Translations under genes and position numbers: made by a program
Shown: positions 61,437 to 64,000 of the stretch, in pieces
Layout of the letters: every line of letters starts with the position of its first letter
Numbering within the stretch: the stretch's first letter is position 1
The notes under the pieces: generated by a model
Database searches by the model: none
The model's input: only the letters and a program-made list of their open reading frames with translations
What the model was told of the DNA's origin: nothing
Assembly: GCA_003255025.1 (NCBI GenBank)
Contig: QANY01013583.1
Location: 1,915,194 to 1,979,193 of the forward strand
Direction of reading: 5' to 3'
DNA: 64,000 nucleotides
Source of the DNA: Datisca glomerata
Lineage: Eukaryota > Streptophyta > Magnoliopsida > Cucurbitales > Datiscaceae

Positions 61437-63664
61437 AACAATCGCATTTGTTGTATTATTTATTGTCAAGTCTATAGTCGGAGACCGTAGTTTTCACGGG
61501 CAGTCGACTTCTTTGCCTTTGGATCGACATCGTTCCCTGACCGGTGTAACCGGTTACTACATATTATTTATTGTCAAGTCTATAGCTCATATTGGACCTC
61601 GTCAGTTTGTTTGACGTGGAGTAACCTAAAAGAGTTGAAATCTACTTGACTGTCTGATGAGTATGAGAATGCAACTGTGGATGATCTAACGACAAATGTT
61701 TCTTCCGAGTAATTATTGGACCATATTCAGTCCTTGACGTGGATTTCGTAGAGATTGGTTCTGAAAAATTGAAAATAACTATAGGCTGTTTGCTTATTGC
61801 AGGAATTCAGTTTCTCTACGGTTCCAAGTAAATGGCAAAGGGTAGTGGTTGATCTATATCATCCGACGACTGAGATCGCATCGTGTTCTGCCGAAGGGGA
61901 GGTTGAACTGTCTTATTTTAAACTTTCATTCAAAAAATAGAGGGTCAAGATCTTCTTTCATTAAATCACAAAATAGCAAAAAAGGTAAAAGACAGATCAA
62001 TTTTTCATCAGTGTGTTCAGCAGATCTCAGTCAACGGCTCAAATCTACTAAACATAACCTTCGGTTATGAATCCTAAACAAGAGGTGTTCTATCCAACCA
62101 TCTGATTATTTTTTTATATAATAATTACACCACTACTTCTAAATTGGGCTTAGGGGGGAGAAATATTTTTTGACACAAATTGCACTTATGATTATATGAA
62201 ATTTTAAATTGATAAGTCTTTTTGTATTTTCTCTACCAAAATTACATTTATTATGTCAATTATTAACAATATATTAATTATGAAGAATTAAGAGACAAAT
62301 TAGTTTAAATATATCAAATTTTGTTAAAGAATTAGATAGATGAATAATTTGATATTGAAATTAATGTTTCAAATATTTTTTTTACCTTATTTAAGTATAT
62401 ATTATATATAAATGAGACTAAGAGAGGAAAATATTTTTTGACACACGCTCTCACTATGTTATGAAATTCTCAACTGATACGTTTCTTGATATTCTCTCTA
62501 CCAAAATCACATTTACTCTTTCAATTATTAAAAATATATAAGTTGTAAAAATTTCAGAGATAAATTAGTTTAAATATATCGAATTACATCAAAGAATTTT
62601 ATAAGTGAATAATTTAATATCAATAGTTCAAATCTTTTTTATTCTTTTTAGGGAATAAAATTCATCAACAAAATAACAACAAGAAAACTAATTAATAATA
62701 GTCAATATAACCACCAAATCAAAACACAAAGAGGAATCACATCAAACCAAATAGGACAAGAAACTAAAGTAGTGGCCTGCTTCACAATACAATCAATAAC
62801 TAAATTACAGTATCTAGGACATGTCAAACTGAAATATTAATTAAAAAAAGTTATTAACTTTCTATAGCAACACAAAACCTTTGACAAAATATATCAACCT
62901 TTAATAGATTGAATTCTTAGTATTTGACATAACAAGTCAGAATTTGATCAAACATTTTCATGTGTAGTTCTATTCGCATATTTATACATATTGTTTATTG
63001 TTGATTTTTTCAACACTTGCAACGCACATACAGTTGATTAGTCGTACAAAATAAACAAAGTAGAGAACTTTATTTATATATTTTTTAATGTGCATAGTTT
63101 AAAAGTTTAATGTTGATCAATCAAACTATCCTATGTCCTGTGTCCTCTGTCTTTCATTAGTTGTGTGCTCTCTGTAATCAGTACTTTGATGGACAAATTC
63201 CTCATCATGCAACAATAACAACTAATGAGTAAAAACTTGAACGATACAAAAAAACTTGTGCCCTTTGTAATTTATACATACAAACACGTATATAATATTA
63301 TATAATAACACACAAAATATATCTTTGAACTTGGATTGCTACACATTGTTAAACTTCTACATTTATATTGGAGATATCACATGTTCGAGTAAAATTATCA
63401 TCTAGTATTCTAAAATTTGAGTTACTAAAATTTGCAACTCAGACAAAAAAAATAGTACGAAGAGTTACTATGTTAGACTTTGTCATAACCATAATAAGAA
63501 GACTTAATTAACAAATTTAAGGCATTTTCTTTACATAACTCAAAATTTGGAAACCAATAAGGAAACGGACTTAACAGGTCTACATACATCACATGGACAA
63601 TATGTCATCATACAAGCATGTTGCGTTGAGTATGTAACAAGCTATTAAGAACATCGCATTTTCT
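61437..63664. repeat. Segmental duplication, copy 2 (promoter without gene)
   Basis: Direct copy of 57828-60003, about 3.6 kb downstream. It has diverged by many substitutions and small indels and carries an insertion/rearrangement at about 61534-61585, where the tract 'ttatttattgtcaagtctat' is repeated. No HSP90B coding sequence adjoins it. The two positions matching the ERSEs have each lost the CCACG half. Confidence 0.9.
62127..63041 (+). mobile_element. Helitron, copy 2 (inside the duplication)
   Basis: Same structure as copy 1, with the two related 220-bp modules and tail. Its ends have decayed: ACACCACTAC replaces TCACTAC at the start, the hairpin is imperfect (cacttgcaacgcacat), and CTAG reads TTAG before T (63042). 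Its shared flanks show that it was copied with the segment and did not insert independently. Confidence 0.8.
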
Positions 63665-64000
63665 TTGTGTAAAGGATTTTTCCCGTCCTCCTCAAGATTA
63701 AGGGAAAAATGTCTTGATCTCTCTCTATACTGTATGAGTGTTAGTGATATATAAAGAAATGCTTGATCGTCCAAAACTCTTTCAGAGTTGAAAAGTCTCC
63801 CCCATTGCCTGGGTCTCACTAAAATAACCAAATAATAATGAAAATATTAGATGAGGTCAAACATAGGATCACCCCAATTCATGGGATCTCCTTTCTTCTT
63901 TATCTTACATATGCCACACTTGACCGCCCATCAATCACTATCCCATGGCAGTTTCCTGTGGTTCCGAGACAATTAGTCAGAATCGCTTAGTGATTTACCA
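63665..64000. other. Sequence beyond the duplication, unassigned
   Basis: No similarity to copy 1 beyond 63664. The minus-strand frame at 63589-63831 crosses the duplication border and shows no known domain. The text has LTR-like features (ctctctctatactgtatgag), but there is no partner in the window. Confidence 0.35.

Noticed and set aside
1..64000. tRNA and rRNA genes
   Set aside because: I looked for T-loop type strings and clover-leaf patterns on both strands and found no convincing tRNA; no rRNA sequence is present except the short snoRNA guides. A tRNAscan-SE run would settle this.

Overview
This is a 64 kb window of low-GC plant nuclear DNA, almost certainly from a eudicot. The evidence is multi-exon genes with GT-AG introns, Ty1/copia and Helitron transposons, and plant-specific gene families (LIN-type U-box/WD40 ligase, PSI-type DUF3475/DUF668 protein, thaumatin-like protein). 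The endoplasmin is a full plant-type GRP94 ending in KDEL. I could not name the species.

Layout. About 0.8-5 kb is a decayed copia element with a long 3' LTR. About 6.3-7.1 kb is a possible organelle-derived insert. At 8.8-9.45 kb a small noncoding transcription unit with two site II motifs, a telo box and a TATA box precedes two C/D-box snoRNAs, each with an antisense element to 25S rRNA. It lies tail-to-tail with a complete 16-exon LIN/CERBERUS-like E3 ubiquitin ligase gene on the minus strand (10.4-16.7 kb). 17.4-29.9 kb is repeat-rich: a truncated Helitron, a two-exon fossil of a plastid dicarboxylate transporter (DIT2-like), a 1 kb minisatellite, and two oppositely oriented arrays of another minisatellite. 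29.9-35.5 kb is a minus-strand copia element whose 5' half is replaced by unrelated DNA carrying a 1.3 kb hAT-like element with an 8-bp target duplication. The genes of 37.6-57.8 kb are: PSI-like (+), DUF615/DarP-like (+), thaumatin-like with a GPI-type tail (+), and HSP90B/GRP94 (-). 57.8-64 kb holds the HSP90B promoter, a direct segmental duplication of that promoter region without the gene, a Helitron in each copy, and a small hAT-like element.

Exon joins were read by hand and checked for phase. LIN (1500 aa), PSI-like (576 aa), DUF615 (295 aa), TLP (304 aa) and HSP90B (825 aa) each give one uninterrupted reading frame. The genes do not form a pathway. The clearest regulatory reading is the HSP90B promoter, which has two exact ER-stress elements on the gene's sense strand. 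Both are destroyed in the downstream promoter duplicate.

I found no convincing new protein-coding system. The most useful observations are the independent snoRNA gene, the HSP90B promoter-only duplication with loss of its ER-stress elements, the Helitron family with a classic 3' terminus, and the DIT2 fossil.
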